64,000 nt of DNA, taken from positions 310,001 through 374,000 of the forward strand of contig NZ_JAMOII010000002.1 of assembly GCF_024448985.1 (NCBI RefSeq), written 5' to 3'. This document shows, in pieces, positions 53,336 to 63,172 of the stretch (positions are counted from its first letter, which is position 1; each line of letters begins with the position of its first letter). The notes below the pieces were generated by a model, which worked only from the letters and a program-made list of their open reading frames with translations, was not told the DNA's origin and ran no database searches. A program made the translations under genes and the position numbers. The DNA comes from Stutzerimonas stutzeri (GTDB lineage: Bacteria > Pseudomonadota > Gammaproteobacteria > Pseudomonadales > Pseudomonadaceae).

Positions 53336-54140
53336 CTTCGGTCCCCATATAGGCTTCGCGGACGCGCGGGTCTTGGCTCACGCTGCGGTAATCGCCCGAG
53401 GTGAGGATTTCCCCGCGCTGCAAGACGGTGACCTGATCGCAGAGGTCGGCGACGACTTTCAAGTTGTGTTCGACCATTAGCACGGCGCGGTCGCGGGCGA
53501 CCTCACGGATCAGGTCGGACACCGTATGCACGTCTTCGTGGCCCATGCCGGCCATGGGTTCATCGAGCAGCAGCACCTTCGGCTCCAGCGCCAGGGTCGT
53601 GGCGATTTCCAGCACGCGCTTGCGCCCGTAGGAAAGATCCGCGGCGGGTCTGTTGCATGCATCCTGCAGGCCGACCGACTCGATCAGCGCCATGGCGCGC
53701 TCGTTCAGCCGGTTCAACGAGCGCAGCGGCAACCAGAACTGAGTGGCCAGTCCGCCGGGCCGTTGCAGCGCCACGCGGACGTTCTCCAGTACGCTCAGAT
53801 GCGGAAACACCGCGGATATCTGAAAAGATCGTACCAGTCCCATACGGGCCACCTTGGCCGGGTCGGTGCGAGTGATGTCCTGGTCGAGCAGCCTGATGCG
53901 GCCGCTCGATGGCTGCAGAAACTTGGTCAACAGATTGAATACCGTCGTCTTGCCCGCGCCGTTGGGACCGATCAGCGCGTGGACCCGGGCGTGATGGACG
54001 TCCAGATCGACATTGTTCACCGCCACGAACCCACCGAAATCGCGGCGCAACCCACGCGCCGACAGCACGACGCGCGGCTGGTCGTCGACGCCCGGGGAAG
54101 CCACGGCTTCCCCGGCTGCGTTGCCCATGCTGGCCGCCAT
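53328..54140 (-). CDS. ABC transporter ATP-binding protein (LivG family)
   Basis: ATPase of 270 residues with Walker A LIGPNGAGKTTVFNLL, signature LSYGRKRVLEIATTLA and LLLDEPMAGMGHED. The C-terminal GLVRSFQIS and MVEHNLKVVADLCDQVTVL parts match LivG. The N-terminal 15 residues are unusual and the start could be the internal ATG at 54128. Two bases separate it from the binding-protein gene. Confidence 0.93.
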   Translation of the reverse strand: MAASMGNAAGEAVASPGVDDQPRVVLSARGLRRDFGGFVAVNNVDLDVHHARVHALIGPNGAGKTTVFNLLTKFLQPSSGRIRLLDQDITRTDPAKVARMGLVRSFQISAVFPHLSVLENVRVALQRPGGLATQFWLPLRSLNRLNERAMALIESVGLQDACNRPAADLSYGRKRVLEIATTLALEPKVLLLDEPMAGMGHEDVHTVSDLIREVARDRAVLMVEHNLKVVADLCDQVTVLQRGEILTSGDYRSVSQDPRVREAYMGTEDE

Positions 54141-54142
54141 GC

Positions 54143-55351
54143 TTATTGCTTGACCAGATCGCAGCCGCTCTCGGCTGGTTTGATGTACGCCTCATCGCCC
54201 GGCACCGTGGCGAGCACCTTGTAGTAATCCCAGGGCTCCTTGCTTTCGTCCGGCTTCTTCACCTCCATCAGATAGACGTCGCTGATCAGGCGTCCATTGG
54301 CGCCGACCTTGGCATCGCGGGCGAAGAGGTCGTTAACCGGCATCTCGTGCATGGCCTTGGCGACCGCTTCGGTCTCATCGGTGCCGACCTTGTCGATTGC
54401 CTTGAGGTACTGCAGCACGCCCGAGTAGGTGCCGGCGTGCACCATGTTCGGCATGCGGCCGGTGCGTTCGAAGAAACGTTTGCCGAATTCGCGGGACTGG
54501 TCGTCACGATCCCAGTAGAAGCTCTCGGTAAGCGTCAGGCCTTGCGCCGCCGCGAGACCGAGCCCGTGCACTTCGGAAAGAGTGAAAAGCAGCGCCGCCA
54601 GACGCTGGCCGCTGGCAACGATGCCGAATTCCGCTGCCTGCTTGATGGCGTTGGCTGTATCCATTCCTGCGTTGGCCAGGCCGATGACTTCGGCGCCGGA
54701 TGATTGTGCCTGCAGGAGGAACGACGAGTAATCGTTGGTCGCCAGCGGATGACGCACTGCACCCTTGATCTCGCCGCCCTTGGCTTTGACGAATGCGCTG
54801 GTCTGCTCCTCCAGCGAGTAGCCGAAGGCGTAGTCGGCGGTGAGGAAATACCAGCTATCGCCGCCCTGGGATACCAGCGCTCCACCGGTGCCGACTGCCA
54901 GCGCGTGGGTATCGTAGGCCCAGTGGAAACCGTAGGGTGAGCACTGCTTGCCGGTCAGTTCGGCGGTGGCGGCGCCGGTCACCAGATTGATCTTCTTCTT
55001 TTCCTTGGAAATGCCCTGCACCGCGAGTGCGACGGAGGAGGTGGTCAGCTCCATGATGGAGTCGACCTGCTCGCGGTCGTACCACTGACGGGAAATGTTC
55101 GAGGCGATGTCGGGTTTGTTCTGATGGTCGGCGGTGACGATCTCGATGGGTGCGCCTAGCACCGTCCCGCCGAAATCCTCGGCCGCCATCTTCGCCGCCT
55201 CGTAGGACCATTTGCCGCCGAAGTCGGCATAGACGCCGGATTGGTCGTTGAGGATGCCGATTTTAACCTTGCCATCGGATATCTCCGCTGCCGACGCGGG
55301 AATCACCGCCGCTGCGCTCAGTGCTGCCGTTGCAATTGCCAGAAGCTTCAT
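54143..55351 (-). CDS. Periplasmic substrate-binding protein, amino-acid/amide ABC type
   Basis: Type I periplasmic binding protein of 402 residues with a signal peptide ending ASAAEI. It opens VKIGILNDQSGVYADFGGKWSYEAAKMAAEDFGG and carries TTSSVALAVQGISKEKKKINLVTGAA, the family's hinge region. It belongs to the HAAT group whose substrates include branched-chain and aromatic amino acids, amides and aromatic acids; the ligand cannot be fixed from sequence. First gene of a five-gene operon; AAGGAG lies seven bases from the ATG. Confidence 0.92.
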   Translation of the reverse strand: MKLLAIATAALSAAAVIPASAAEISDGKVKIGILNDQSGVYADFGGKWSYEAAKMAAEDFGGTVLGAPIEIVTADHQNKPDIASNISRQWYDREQVDSIMELTTSSVALAVQGISKEKKKINLVTGAATAELTGKQCSPYGFHWAYDTHALAVGTGGALVSQGGDSWYFLTADYAFGYSLEEQTSAFVKAKGGEIKGAVRHPLATNDYSSFLLQAQSSGAEVIGLANAGMDTANAIKQAAEFGIVASGQRLAALLFTLSEVHGLGLAAAQGLTLTESFYWDRDDQSREFGKRFFERTGRMPNMVHAGTYSGVLQYLKAIDKVGTDETEAVAKAMHEMPVNDLFARDAKVGANGRLISDVYLMEVKKPDESKEPWDYYKVLATVPGDEAYIKPAESGCDLVKQ

Positions 55352-55561
55352 CGCCTATCTCCTTGCAGGGGTTGACCGCTTACAGACGGCCCGTGTGGGC
55401 TGCCAAGACTGGACGGTTCGGTAAGTCAGGTGGTGACAGTCGGGACTGCCGATCAACACGACGATCGGACGCCGATGGGCGCCGCAGTGGCGGGCGCGAT
55501 CCATGGGGCGTGTCGATGACAAAATTGTTGGGGTTGCGGCGGGAATAGCGCCGGAAGTAGT

Positions 55562-55596
55562 GACCTGCCGCCGTGCCTGGCTGGCACGGCGAGGTC
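55562..55596. other. Hairpin GCCGTGCC-TGGCT-GGCACGGC with GACCT/AGGTC outer arms
   Basis: The perfect 8-bp stem (55570-55577 with 55583-55590) is extended by GACCT at 55562-55566 and AGGTC at 55592-55596, separated by small bulges. It lies about 210 bases upstream of the binding-protein ATG, inside a likely 5' leader, and may be an attenuator or a structured regulatory element. No U run follows. Confidence 0.5.
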
Positions 55597-55645
55597 GATG
55601 GGGTAGGGTCACTCGGTCCGACATATGACTCTTCTTGTTTTTATT

Positions 55646-55659
55646 GTTTAGAACTAAAC
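55646..55659. promoter_or_regulatory. Inverted repeat GTTTAGAACTAAAC upstream of ABC operon
   Basis: A perfect 6-2-6 inverted repeat in AT-rich DNA, about 300 bases from the substrate-binding protein start. It has the size of a MarR-type operator. Its regulator is not in the window. Confidence 0.45.
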
Positions 55660-55952
55660 GTAGCAGGGGAACGACCAGACGCAACTGGCCGCGGCGAATG
55701 AATGGGCTGGGTAAGGCCACCTCATTCAACGCAACACGCGAGGTTGACGCTTGCGTTAGGGTTCGGTGAATTAAAATAAACAGGCGCAACGCTGACGTTA
55801 TGCCGTCAGCTCATCCGTTTCGCGACACTTCGCCTCGCTTCAGAGCCGATTCGAACCCCGCCGAGCACGGCCGAAGCTCGACGCTGGTCGGCTGTGCTTT
55901 TTTCAAAAGCCGGCTGCCGCTATGCTGGCCACCATTCAAGCAGGAGCGATTG

Positions 55953-56858
55953 ATGAGCAAGGTCAGTGTGCTGGTAGTGGACGACGCGCCCTTCATCCGG
56001 GATTTGGTGAAGAAAGGCCTGCGCAGCCAGTTTCCGGGTATCCGCATCGAGGAAGCGGTGAATGGTCGCAAGGCCCAGCAGATGCTCGATCGCGACCGCT
56101 TCGATCTGATTCTCTGCGACTGGGAAATGCCCGAGATGTCCGGGCTCGAATTGCTCACCTGGTGTCGCGCTCACGAGAAACTGAGCACCACGCCATTCAT
56201 CATGGTCACCAGCCGTGGCGACAAGGAGAACGTCGTCCAGGCGATCCAGTCCGGCGTATCCGATTTCATCGGCAAGCCCTTTTCCAACGAACAGTTGACC
56301 ACCAAGGTCCGCAAGGCGCTGGGCCGCGCAGGCAAGCTCGATGCGCTGGCTGCCAGCGCGCCGGTCAGGCCCACCGCCACCGGTATGGCCAACGACTCGC
56401 TGGCCGCGCTTACCGGCGGCAAGGCCGAGGTGATCAAGCCTGCGTCCGCCGCAGTCAGTTCGCCGGCATTCGCCGCGCCGTTGATCCAGCCGAGCGCGCC
56501 CAAACCCTCGGCGTCGAGCGGTGGACGCGGTCAGGGCCAGCTGCGTCTGGCATCCGGGACGCTGGCCTGCGTCATCAAGGCATTGAGCCTCAAGGAGGGT
56601 TTGCTGGTCATCAAGCGCAGCGAGAATCTGCCGCAGGTGCTGGAAAGCGCTGTGCTCGACCTGGAACAGGGGGAGGGCGGCGAGGTGGCGCGCCTGAATG
56701 GCTATCTGCACGCCGTTGCGGCGCTGGAGCCGAAACCCGACACCGAGTGGTTGCAACTGACCTTCCGTTTTGTCGACCGCGATCCCCAGAAGCTCGATTA
56801 CCTGTCGCGGCTGATTGCCCGCGGTACCGCGCAGCGACATTTCGTACCGGGCGCCTGA
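55953..56858 (+). CDS. CheY-type response regulator with C-terminal PilZ-like domain
   Basis: Protein of 301 residues: a receiver domain (1-125) with phospho-Asp56 (LILCDWEMPEMSG) and Lys near 108 (FIGKPF), a Pro/Ala/Ser-rich linker (about 135-200), and a C-terminal domain (about 205-301) whose end, LQLTFRFVDRDPQKLDYLSRLIARG, resembles PilZ, a c-di-GMP-binding fold. The typical PilZ RxxxR is not obvious, so the PilZ call is tentative. CAGGAG precedes ATG 55953. It lies before the M23 peptidase gene. Confidence 0.8.
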   Translation: MSKVSVLVVDDAPFIRDLVKKGLRSQFPGIRIEEAVNGRKAQQMLDRDRFDLILCDWEMPEMSGLELLTWCRAHEKLSTTPFIMVTSRGDKENVVQAIQSGVSDFIGKPFSNEQLTTKVRKALGRAGKLDALAASAPVRPTATGMANDSLAALTGGKAEVIKPASAAVSSPAFAAPLIQPSAPKPSASSGGRGQGQLRLASGTLACVIKALSLKEGLLVIKRSENLPQVLESAVLDLEQGEGGEVARLNGYLHAVAALEPKPDTEWLQLTFRFVDRDPQKLDYLSRLIARGTAQRHFVPGA

Positions 56859-56998
56859 GCCGGCGCAGCGGCGGCTCTTTGGAAACCGCTCGTCCGGAAA
56901 CAATCGCGTTCATTGGAACGATTTCACAGCCCGACGGTCGGTGGCTCGCGCATGCCCCGTTGCGCTGCTAGTCTGCAGCGCTCTGAATACATAACCCT

Positions 56999-57910
56999 AT
57001 GAAGTCTGCCGTTATGTTGGGGCGCATCCTTTTCTGTCTCGTGTCGTGCTGGCTGGCATCGCCCGCATCGGCGCTGACCATCTACAAGTACACAGACGCC
57101 AACGGCGTGGTCACCTACAGCGACCAGGCCGCTCCCGGCGCGCGCGTGTTCACCTTCAACGACCGCATGGTCGAGACGCTCGATAATCAGGTGAAGCTGG
57201 AGACGCGCAAGCATGCCGCCGGGGAAACCTTGCTGGTGCGCAATGATCTCTTCGCGCCGGTGGATATCGAGCTCCAGCTGACCGGTGTGCAGAACGCCGT
57301 CGGCGTGCCGGATGAACCGATTCGCTGGGTGCTGCCGCCACGCAGCCAGATCCGTCTGGCGACCCTGGCGCCGCTCGACCCTTCAAAACCGCTGAAATAC
57401 ACCCCCAAACTGCGCCATGCGCTGGGCGATCCGCGCCTGCTACCCAAACCCTATCGTTATCCGCTGCCCTGGCGCGGCGGTCCGTTCCGCCTGACTCAGG
57501 GCGCCAATGGTAAATACAGCCACTTCACGCCCAAGGGGCGCTACGCCGCAGACATCGCCATGCCCGAAGGCACGCCGATCATTGCGGCGCGTGGCGGCAT
57601 GGTGGTGAAGATCGAGAACAGCCAGAGCGGGCGCGGTAACAATCCCGCGGGCAACTTCGTGCGGATCATGCATGACGACGGCACCATGGGCGTCTACCTG
57701 CATCTGATGAAGGGTTCGGTGAGCGTCCGGGAAGGCCAGCGGATCGATACCGGAACGCTCATCGCTCGCTCCGGCAATACCGGCAATAGCACTGGCCCGC
57801 ATCTGCACTTCGTGGTGCAGCGCAATGTTGGCCTGGCGGTCGAATCGATTCCCTTCGACTTCTCCCAGCCGGTCAACAGCCTGCCGAATTTTGCGGTGGG
57901 AGGGGAATAA
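56999..57910 (+). CDS. M23-family peptidase with DUF4124 domain
   Basis: Exported protein of 303 residues. The signal peptide ends PASA; DUF4124 follows (LTIYKYTDANGVVTYSDQAAPGARVF). The C-terminal LytM-like domain has GRYAADIAMPEGTPIIAARGGMVVKIE and the metal end GPHLHFVVQ, suggesting a zinc peptidase acting on peptidoglycan, or a non-catalytic activator if the first His is displaced. The start is at ATG 56999; the upstream ribosome site is weak. Confidence 0.87.
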   Translation: MKSAVMLGRILFCLVSCWLASPASALTIYKYTDANGVVTYSDQAAPGARVFTFNDRMVETLDNQVKLETRKHAAGETLLVRNDLFAPVDIELQLTGVQNAVGVPDEPIRWVLPPRSQIRLATLAPLDPSKPLKYTPKLRHALGDPRLLPKPYRYPLPWRGGPFRLTQGANGKYSHFTPKGRYAADIAMPEGTPIIAARGGMVVKIENSQSGRGNNPAGNFVRIMHDDGTMGVYLHLMKGSVSVREGQRIDTGTLIARSGNTGNSTGPHLHFVVQRNVGLAVESIPFDFSQPVNSLPNFAVGGE

Positions 57911-58009
57911 AAGCAGCTGGACGCTTCGAGCCAAACGCTTCAAGTAACGGTCGAAACTCCGGCCGGCGTTTCGGCACTGCCCCCTAACTCACTTACAGTT
58001 TGCAGCCGC

Positions 58010-59362
58010 TTATTCCTGCTTCAGCACCTTAGCCAACACGATCTTCGGACCGCGCATCTTCTTGATGACGATCTGCAGGTCCTCGATGAGCAGCACTTCG
58101 TTCTCTTCCGGAACGCGTTTCAGGGTTTCGTAGATCAGGCCAGCAAGGGTATCCGCCTCGATGTGGTCGAGGTCGACGTTCAGCAGCCTTTCGACCTTGA
58201 ACAGCGGCGTGTCGCCACGCACCAGCAGTTTGCCGGGCTGATAAGCGAGGATGCCGCGCTCGGTCTTGCGATGTTCGTCCTGGATGTCGCCTACCAACAC
58301 TTCGAGCACGTCTTCCATGGTTAGGAAGCCCACCACCTTGTGGTCGCCTTCCTCCACCAACACGAAATGCGCGCCGCCTTGACGGAACTGATCCAGCAAT
58401 GCGTTCAAGGGCAGGTGCCGGGGCACCCGCTCCAGCGGTCGCAGCAGAGCGGTGAGATCGAAATGCTGCGCCAGTTGCTCGTCGCTGGCCAGCGCCAGCA
58501 GCAGATCCTTGATATGCAGCAGACCGATGTAATCCCCTTGCTCGGCATCGAATACCGGGTAACGGCTGTACTTATGACGACGAATCAGGTCGAGGATTTC
58601 CGACAGCGATGCGCTGTGCTCCAGCTGCAACAGGTCCTCGCGCGAGTTGGCCCAGTCGGCGACTTCCAGCTCGCTCATCTCCACGGCGGAGGCCAGCACT
58701 TTGATGTCCTGGTTGGCCGGGTCGAGCGCGCGGTTGGAATGCAGGATCAGCTTCAGCTCGTCGCGGCTGTAGTGGTGTTCGTGATGGCTTCCGGGCTCGC
58801 CTTGCCCTGCGACGCGCAAGATGGCGTTGGCGCTGGCGTTGAGCAGGTAGATAGCCGGGTACATCGCCCAATAGAACAGGTACAGCGGTACGGCCGTCCA
58901 CAGGGACAGCAGCTCGGGTTTGCGGATCGCCCAGGACTTGGGCGCCAGCTCGCCGACGACGATGTGCAGGTAGGAAATGATGAAAAACGCAGTGAAAAAG
59001 GCGATCCCGTGGATCACTGCTTCGTTGTCGATGCCGATGAATGCCAGCAGCGGCTCGAGCAAATGAGCGAAAGCCGGTTCACCGACCCAGCCGAGGCCGA
59101 GTGAGGCCAGGGTGATACCCAGCTGGCAGGCCGACAGATAGGCATCCAGCTGATTGTGAACCTTGCGCAGGATGTGCCCGCGCCAGCCATGTTGCTTGGC
59201 GATGGCTTCGACCTTGGTGGCGCGCAGCTTGACCATGGCGAACTCTGCCGCAACGAAGAAGCCGTTGAGCAGGACCAGAAACAGGGCAAAGAGGATCAGG
59301 CCGAAATCGGCGAAATAGGAGGGTGCAACGTAGCTGGTTGCGAAACTGGGGGAAGGGTCCAT
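58010..59362 (-). CDS. CorC/HlyC-type membrane protein (DUF21-CBS-CorC_HlyC)
   Basis: Protein of 450 residues. N-terminal DUF21 membrane domain (about 20-200, four helices, ending in the HHEHHYSRDELKLILHSN linker), a CBS pair (about 210-335, RYPVFDAEQGDYIGLLHIKD) and a C-terminal CorC_HlyC domain (about 350-445). Family members export or sense magnesium and cobalt; the haemolysin name is historical. ATG 59362 chosen over 59392 because the ten extra residues are not conserved. It lies downstream of phoR, as in other pseudomonads. Confidence 0.9.
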   Translation of the reverse strand: MDPSPSFATSYVAPSYFADFGLILFALFLVLLNGFFVAAEFAMVKLRATKVEAIAKQHGWRGHILRKVHNQLDAYLSACQLGITLASLGLGWVGEPAFAHLLEPLLAFIGIDNEAVIHGIAFFTAFFIISYLHIVVGELAPKSWAIRKPELLSLWTAVPLYLFYWAMYPAIYLLNASANAILRVAGQGEPGSHHEHHYSRDELKLILHSNRALDPANQDIKVLASAVEMSELEVADWANSREDLLQLEHSASLSEILDLIRRHKYSRYPVFDAEQGDYIGLLHIKDLLLALASDEQLAQHFDLTALLRPLERVPRHLPLNALLDQFRQGGAHFVLVEEGDHKVVGFLTMEDVLEVLVGDIQDEHRKTERGILAYQPGKLLVRGDTPLFKVERLLNVDLDHIEADTLAGLIYETLKRVPEENEVLLIEDLQIVIKKMRGPKIVLAKVLKQE

Positions 59363-59462
59363 GAGGGGTTCGGGTAGTCGGCGACGGCACAAGAATGGGG
59401 CCGGTTACCGGTTATTTCAAGGAGCGCATCCGAACCCTCCCTCGGCAGGTGACGGTTGATGT

Positions 59463-60764
59463 TCAGCGAACCGTTACCTGGGATAGCGGGAAGTGACAGG
59501 TGAAGACACTGCCTTTGCCCGGCGTGCTGTCCACATCCAGACGACCTTGGTGGCGCAGCAGCACATGCTTGACGATGGCCAGGCCCAATCCGGTACCGCC
59601 GGTATTGCTGGCGCGGCTGGAGTCGACCCGGTAGAAGCGTTCGGTCAGGCGCGGCAGGTGCTTGGACTCGATGCCGATCCCCGAATCCTGAACGGCGAGG
59701 TGCGCCCCGTACTCGTTGCACCACCAGCGGATGCGGATTTCACCCTCGCTTGGGGTGTACTTCACCGCATTGAATATCAAATTGGAGAACGCGCTGCGCA
59801 GTTCGGACTCGCTGCCCTTGAGTAGCAGGATGGGATCGGCTTCGAGGTGGATGTCATGGTTCTGATCGGCTGATAAAGCTTGTGCATCGCTTTTGATCGA
59901 CTGCAGCAGAGTGGCGATATTGACCGGTTGGCCGTTGTTTGGGGGATTGGTGGCTTCCAGCTTGGCAAGCAGCAGCAGGTCGTTGAGCAGGTGCTGCATG
60001 CGACCGGCCTGCTGATTCATTTGGTTCAGCGCCCGCGGCCAGCGCGATGGCATCTCGTCGGTATGCTCAAGCATGGTTTCCAGATAACCGGCAATCACCG
60101 TCAACGGCGTGCGCAGTTCATGCGAAACGTTGGCGACGAAGTCCTTGCGCATCTGTTCCAGCAGGTGAAGGCGGGTGATGTCGCGCACCACCATCAGATG
60201 CTCGCTGTTGCCGTAGCGGGTGATGGTGATCTGCAGCCAGAGGCGATCGTTGACGGGGGAGGCCAACTCCAGCGGCTCATCGTGACGGCCGCTGTCGAAA
60301 TATTCCTTGAAGCTCGGGTGGCGCACCAGGTTGCTGACTGGGTGGCCGGCATCCTGTGGCCGCTTCAAACCCAGCAGGCGCTCGGCAGCGGGGTTCCACC
60401 ATTCCAGATTGCCTTCACTGTCGAGCATGATCACCGCGTCCTTGAGCGCCGTGGTGGAACCCTGCACGCGATCGATCACCGATTGCAGCTGGCTGCGCAG
60501 CCGCTGGTCCCTGCGCTGCATCTGATAGAGATTGTCGAAAATGTCGCCCCACAGACCGTGGCCGTCCGGCGGCGGCTCATCGTGTTCGCTGCGTTTGAGC
60601 CATTGCTGCAGGCGACGCATCTGATGCAGCGTCCAGCCGAGATAACCAGTCAGGCCGACGACCAGCGCCCAGGCATACTCGCCAGTAATCAGGCCGATCA
60701 GCAGGCATACGACCAACAGCACAAGCAGTTGGCGCACCAGTGCACCTTGCCAATCTTGGTTCAC
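59463..60764 (-). CDS. phoR: Phosphate regulon sensor kinase PhoR
   Basis: Histidine kinase of 433 residues: two membrane helices (about 12-28 and 30-46), a PAS domain (about 100-195, MLDSEGNLEWWNPAAERLLGL), His215 in NVSHELRTPL, and ATP-binding boxes (VQDSGIGIE, NTGGTGLGLAIVKH). It autophosphorylates and controls PhoB in response to phosphate, through PstSCAB-PhoU. GTG 60764 has AAGGAG seven bases upstream. A 125-base gap separates it from phoB. Confidence 0.95.
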   Translation of the reverse strand: MNQDWQGALVRQLLVLLVVCLLIGLITGEYAWALVVGLTGYLGWTLHQMRRLQQWLKRSEHDEPPPDGHGLWGDIFDNLYQMQRRDQRLRSQLQSVIDRVQGSTTALKDAVIMLDSEGNLEWWNPAAERLLGLKRPQDAGHPVSNLVRHPSFKEYFDSGRHDEPLELASPVNDRLWLQITITRYGNSEHLMVVRDITRLHLLEQMRKDFVANVSHELRTPLTVIAGYLETMLEHTDEMPSRWPRALNQMNQQAGRMQHLLNDLLLLAKLEATNPPNNGQPVNIATLLQSIKSDAQALSADQNHDIHLEADPILLLKGSESELRSAFSNLIFNAVKYTPSEGEIRIRWWCNEYGAHLAVQDSGIGIESKHLPRLTERFYRVDSSRASNTGGTGLGLAIVKHVLLRHQGRLDVDSTPGKGSVFTCHFPLSQVTVR

Positions 60765-60889
60765 GCTAATGCTCCTTGAGGCCGCCTGGGGTCGGTTGGA
60801 AATCTTGCCACGCCGAACGTTCGGCGGCTCGGGTCGAGTGAAGGCTGCGCACTGGCGCAAGCTTCACCTCCCTCGGAATGCGGTTTCGT

Positions 60890-61579
60890 TCAGCTCTTGG
60901 TGGAGAAGCGATAACCCGTGCCGCGCACCGTCTGCACGAGATTTTCGTAGGTTTCGCCCAAGGCCTTGCGCAGGCGGCGGATATGCACATCCACGGTGCG
61001 TTCTTCGACATACACATTGCCGCCCCAGACCTGATCGAGCAACTGCCCGCGAGTGTAGGCACGCTCCTGATGCGTCATGAAGAACTGCAGCAGCCGATAC
61101 TCGGTCGGGCCCATGTCAGCAGGCGTACCGTCGATGGTTACGCGGTGGCTGATGGGGTCGAGCAGCAAGCCGCCAATTTCGATGGGCGTTTCGTTATCGC
61201 TGGTGCCCGCACGCCGCAGCACCGCCTTGAGGCGCGCCACCAGTTCGCGTGGCGAAAATGGCTTGGTGATGTAGTCATCTGCCCCTACCTCGAGGCCTTG
61301 GATCTTGTTGTCCTCGGCGTCCTTGGCGGTGAGCATGATGATCGGGGTGTTGGCAGTCATTTCGTCGCGCTTGAGGCGCCGTGCCAGCTCGATGCCGGAT
61401 GTGCCGGGCAGCATCCAGTCGAGCAGGATCAGGTCCGGTTGACGGTCGATGATCAGCGCGTGGGCCTGCTGAGTGTTTTCCGCTTCGAGGCATTCGTAGC
61501 CGGCCATTTCCAGCGCCACCACGATCATTTCCCGAATCGGCGCTTCGTCATCGACGATCAGTATGCATTTGCCGTTCAT
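60890..61579 (-). CDS. phoB: Phosphate regulon response regulator PhoB
   Basis: OmpR-type regulator of 229 residues with phospho-Asp54 ([10 protein letters not shown]), switch Lys in YITKPFS and a winged helix with [18 protein letters not shown] and [14 protein letters not shown]. It activates phosphate-starvation genes through Pho boxes, and one is proposed directly upstream of it. Order phoB-phoR on the minus strand is the usual one. Confidence 0.97.
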   Translation of the reverse strand: MNGKCILIVDDEAPIREMIVVALEMAGYECLEAENTQQAHALIIDRQPDLILLDWMLPGTSGIELARRLKRDEMTANTPIIMLTAKDAEDNKIQGLEVGADDYITKPFSPRELVARLKAVLRRAGTSDNETPIEIGGLLLDPISHRVTIDGTPADMGPTEYRLLQFFMTHQERAYTRGQLLDQVWGGNVYVEERTVDVHIRRLRKALGETYENLVQTVRGTGYRFSTKS

Positions 61580-61627
61580 GTCCGCTCTCGGTCCGTTTCT
61601 TGTCGCTCGGCATTAGATAACGGAAAT

Positions 61628-61645
61628 GTTGCAGCCATGTGACAA
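61628..61645 (-). promoter_or_regulatory. Candidate Pho box upstream of phoB
   Basis: On the minus strand TTGTCACATGGCTGCAAC matches the Pho box CTGTCATNNNNCTGTCAC at most positions, with the TGTCA-type half repeats 11 bases apart. It lies 48 bases before the phoB start, fitting autoregulation. Confidence 0.55.
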
Positions 61646-61685
61646 AAAAGAGCTGTCCGGCACGTGAGACCGGCGCGGATCGGCT

Positions 61686-62582
61686 CTAGGCCGTCTTCAT
61701 TGCGTAATCGAGCACAATTCCCGCGAGAATTGCCAGCCCCGCCCAATGATTATGCAGGAAGGCTTTGAAGCAAACCTGTGGTTTGCGTGAGCGGGTTTTC
61801 CAGAACTCCCAGGCGAAACAGGCGCCGGCAATACTCAGGCCGAGGTGGAACCACTGGCCGAGCTCGAAGCGCACGCCGGCGAGAATCAGACAGAAGAGGG
61901 CGAGGCCCTGGAGCGTGGCGATGATGATTCGGTCCGCCTCGCCGAAGAGGATCGCGGTAGATTTGATGCCTATTTTCAGATCGTCGTCCCGGTCGGCCAT
62001 GGCGTAGTAAGTGTCGTACCCGACGGTCCAGACCACATTGGCGATGAACAGCAGCCAGGCTTCCGGCGGCAGCTCGCCGCGTTCGGCGGTAAATGCCATC
62101 AGCATGCCCCAGGAAAAGGCCGCACCGAGCACCACCTGTGGGTAGTAGGTGTAGCGCTTCATGAAGGGATAGAGCGCAGCAACGCCGAGGGCGCCGAAGG
62201 ACAGCCAGATGGTCGCTGCGTTGGTGAACAGAACCAGGACAAAGCTCAGGGCAACGAGGATGGCGAACAGGATCCAGGCTTCTTTGACCGATACCTTGCC
62301 AGTCGCCAGCGGCCGGCCCTTGGTACGGCTGACATGACCGTCGAGGTTGCGGTCGGCAAAGTCATTGATCACACATCCGGCGGCTCGCATCAGGATAACG
62401 CCGAGCAGGAAGATCCCGACATTCTTCACGCTCGGCGAGCCCTCACCCGCGATCCATAGTGCCCAGAGCGTGGGCCACAGGAGCAGGTAAGTACCGATCG
62501 GGCGATCCAGGCGCATGATCTGGATGAAGTCCCAGGCACGCGGGTGGAGACGATTGCTCGATTGCAGAAGCTTCTGATACAT
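61686..62582 (-). CDS. ubiA: 4-hydroxybenzoate polyprenyltransferase
   Basis: Membrane prenyltransferase of 298 residues with about nine helices that joins a polyprenyl chain to 4-hydroxybenzoate in ubiquinone synthesis. The two Asp-rich sites are [21 protein letters not shown] and [18 protein letters not shown]. Typical UbiA start [21 protein letters not shown]. It is 50 bases downstream of ubiC and reads in the same direction. Confidence 0.97.
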   Translation of the reverse strand: MYQKLLQSSNRLHPRAWDFIQIMRLDRPIGTYLLLWPTLWALWIAGEGSPSVKNVGIFLLGVILMRAAGCVINDFADRNLDGHVSRTKGRPLATGKVSVKEAWILFAILVALSFVLVLFTNAATIWLSFGALGVAALYPFMKRYTYYPQVVLGAAFSWGMLMAFTAERGELPPEAWLLFIANVVWTVGYDTYYAMADRDDDLKIGIKSTAILFGEADRIIIATLQGLALFCLILAGVRFELGQWFHLGLSIAGACFAWEFWKTRSRKPQVCFKAFLHNHWAGLAILAGIVLDYAMKTA

Positions 62583-62632
62583 CGGCAGAACTCCGATCAG
62601 TTAAAGGCGGATATCGGCAGTCTGTGCCGCAT

Positions 62633-63172
62633 TCACGTAGTGATCCGTGCCGCTCGCCACAAGGCTGGCAGAAACACTTCGGCAACCACAACGCGCAATT
62701 CTTCCTGGCTGAAGCAGGAGCGGCGGGCCCAAAGTTGAGGCTGACGGACATCCGGCGGCAGCCAGGCTTCGGGATAGCGCCGGGCTTGCAGCGGGCCGCG
62801 CGCGAACGCGGGATCGCTGAACAGCAGCTCGCCCAATGAGCGGTTGCCCAGGTGGGGAAGGTCCAGACCGGACCGTTCCAGGGCTTCGCGGGCGGCAACA
62901 CTGCGGGCGAATACCCAAGGCTCTTGATGGCCCCGTAAGTAGACCTCACGAACCCAGCCTTGGCTTCCTTCAGCTACACCCAACGCCGCGCATTCGTCAT
63001 CGCGAAGGGCCTGCCAGCCCTCGGTCAGCGGGGTCACGCTGAAAGCGCCCTCGGCCAGATCGGTAAGACGACGGGTGAGCGAGCCTTTGTCGACATACAG
63101 CCAGTCGTGCAGATCATTGTCGAGCGGGGCGGAGAGGTGGTCGGCGGGCAACCAGGCTTGAGAGTCGGGCAC
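62633..63172 (-). CDS. ubiC: Chorismate pyruvate-lyase
   Basis: Makes 4-hydroxybenzoate and pyruvate from chorismate; 179 residues. Family features include the WLYVDKGSLTRRLT segment, VREVYLRGHQEPWVFARSV, and a NRSLGELLFSD segment with the active-site Glu near residue 115. It supplies the substrate for UbiA next door. Start ATG 63172. Confidence 0.93.
   Translation of the reverse strand: MPDSQAWLPADHLSAPLDNDLHDWLYVDKGSLTRRLTDLAEGAFSVTPLTEGWQALRDDECAALGVAEGSQGWVREVYLRGHQEPWVFARSVAAREALERSGLDLPHLGNRSLGELLFSDPAFARGPLQARRYPEAWLPPDVRQPQLWARRSCFSQEELRVVVAEVFLPALWRAARITT

Larger units (their letters stand above)
55352..55952. other. 601-base region between divergent ABC operon and CheY-like gene
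   Basis: No gene is seen. It contains a long hairpin at 55562-55596 (see separate entry), a GTTTAG-AA-CTAAAC inverted repeat at 55646-55659, and T-rich DNA at 55632-55650 that could hold the transporter promoter. An in-frame upstream extension of the CheY-like gene to 55800 is not supported, because CAGGAG directly precedes ATG 55953. Confidence 0.6.
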
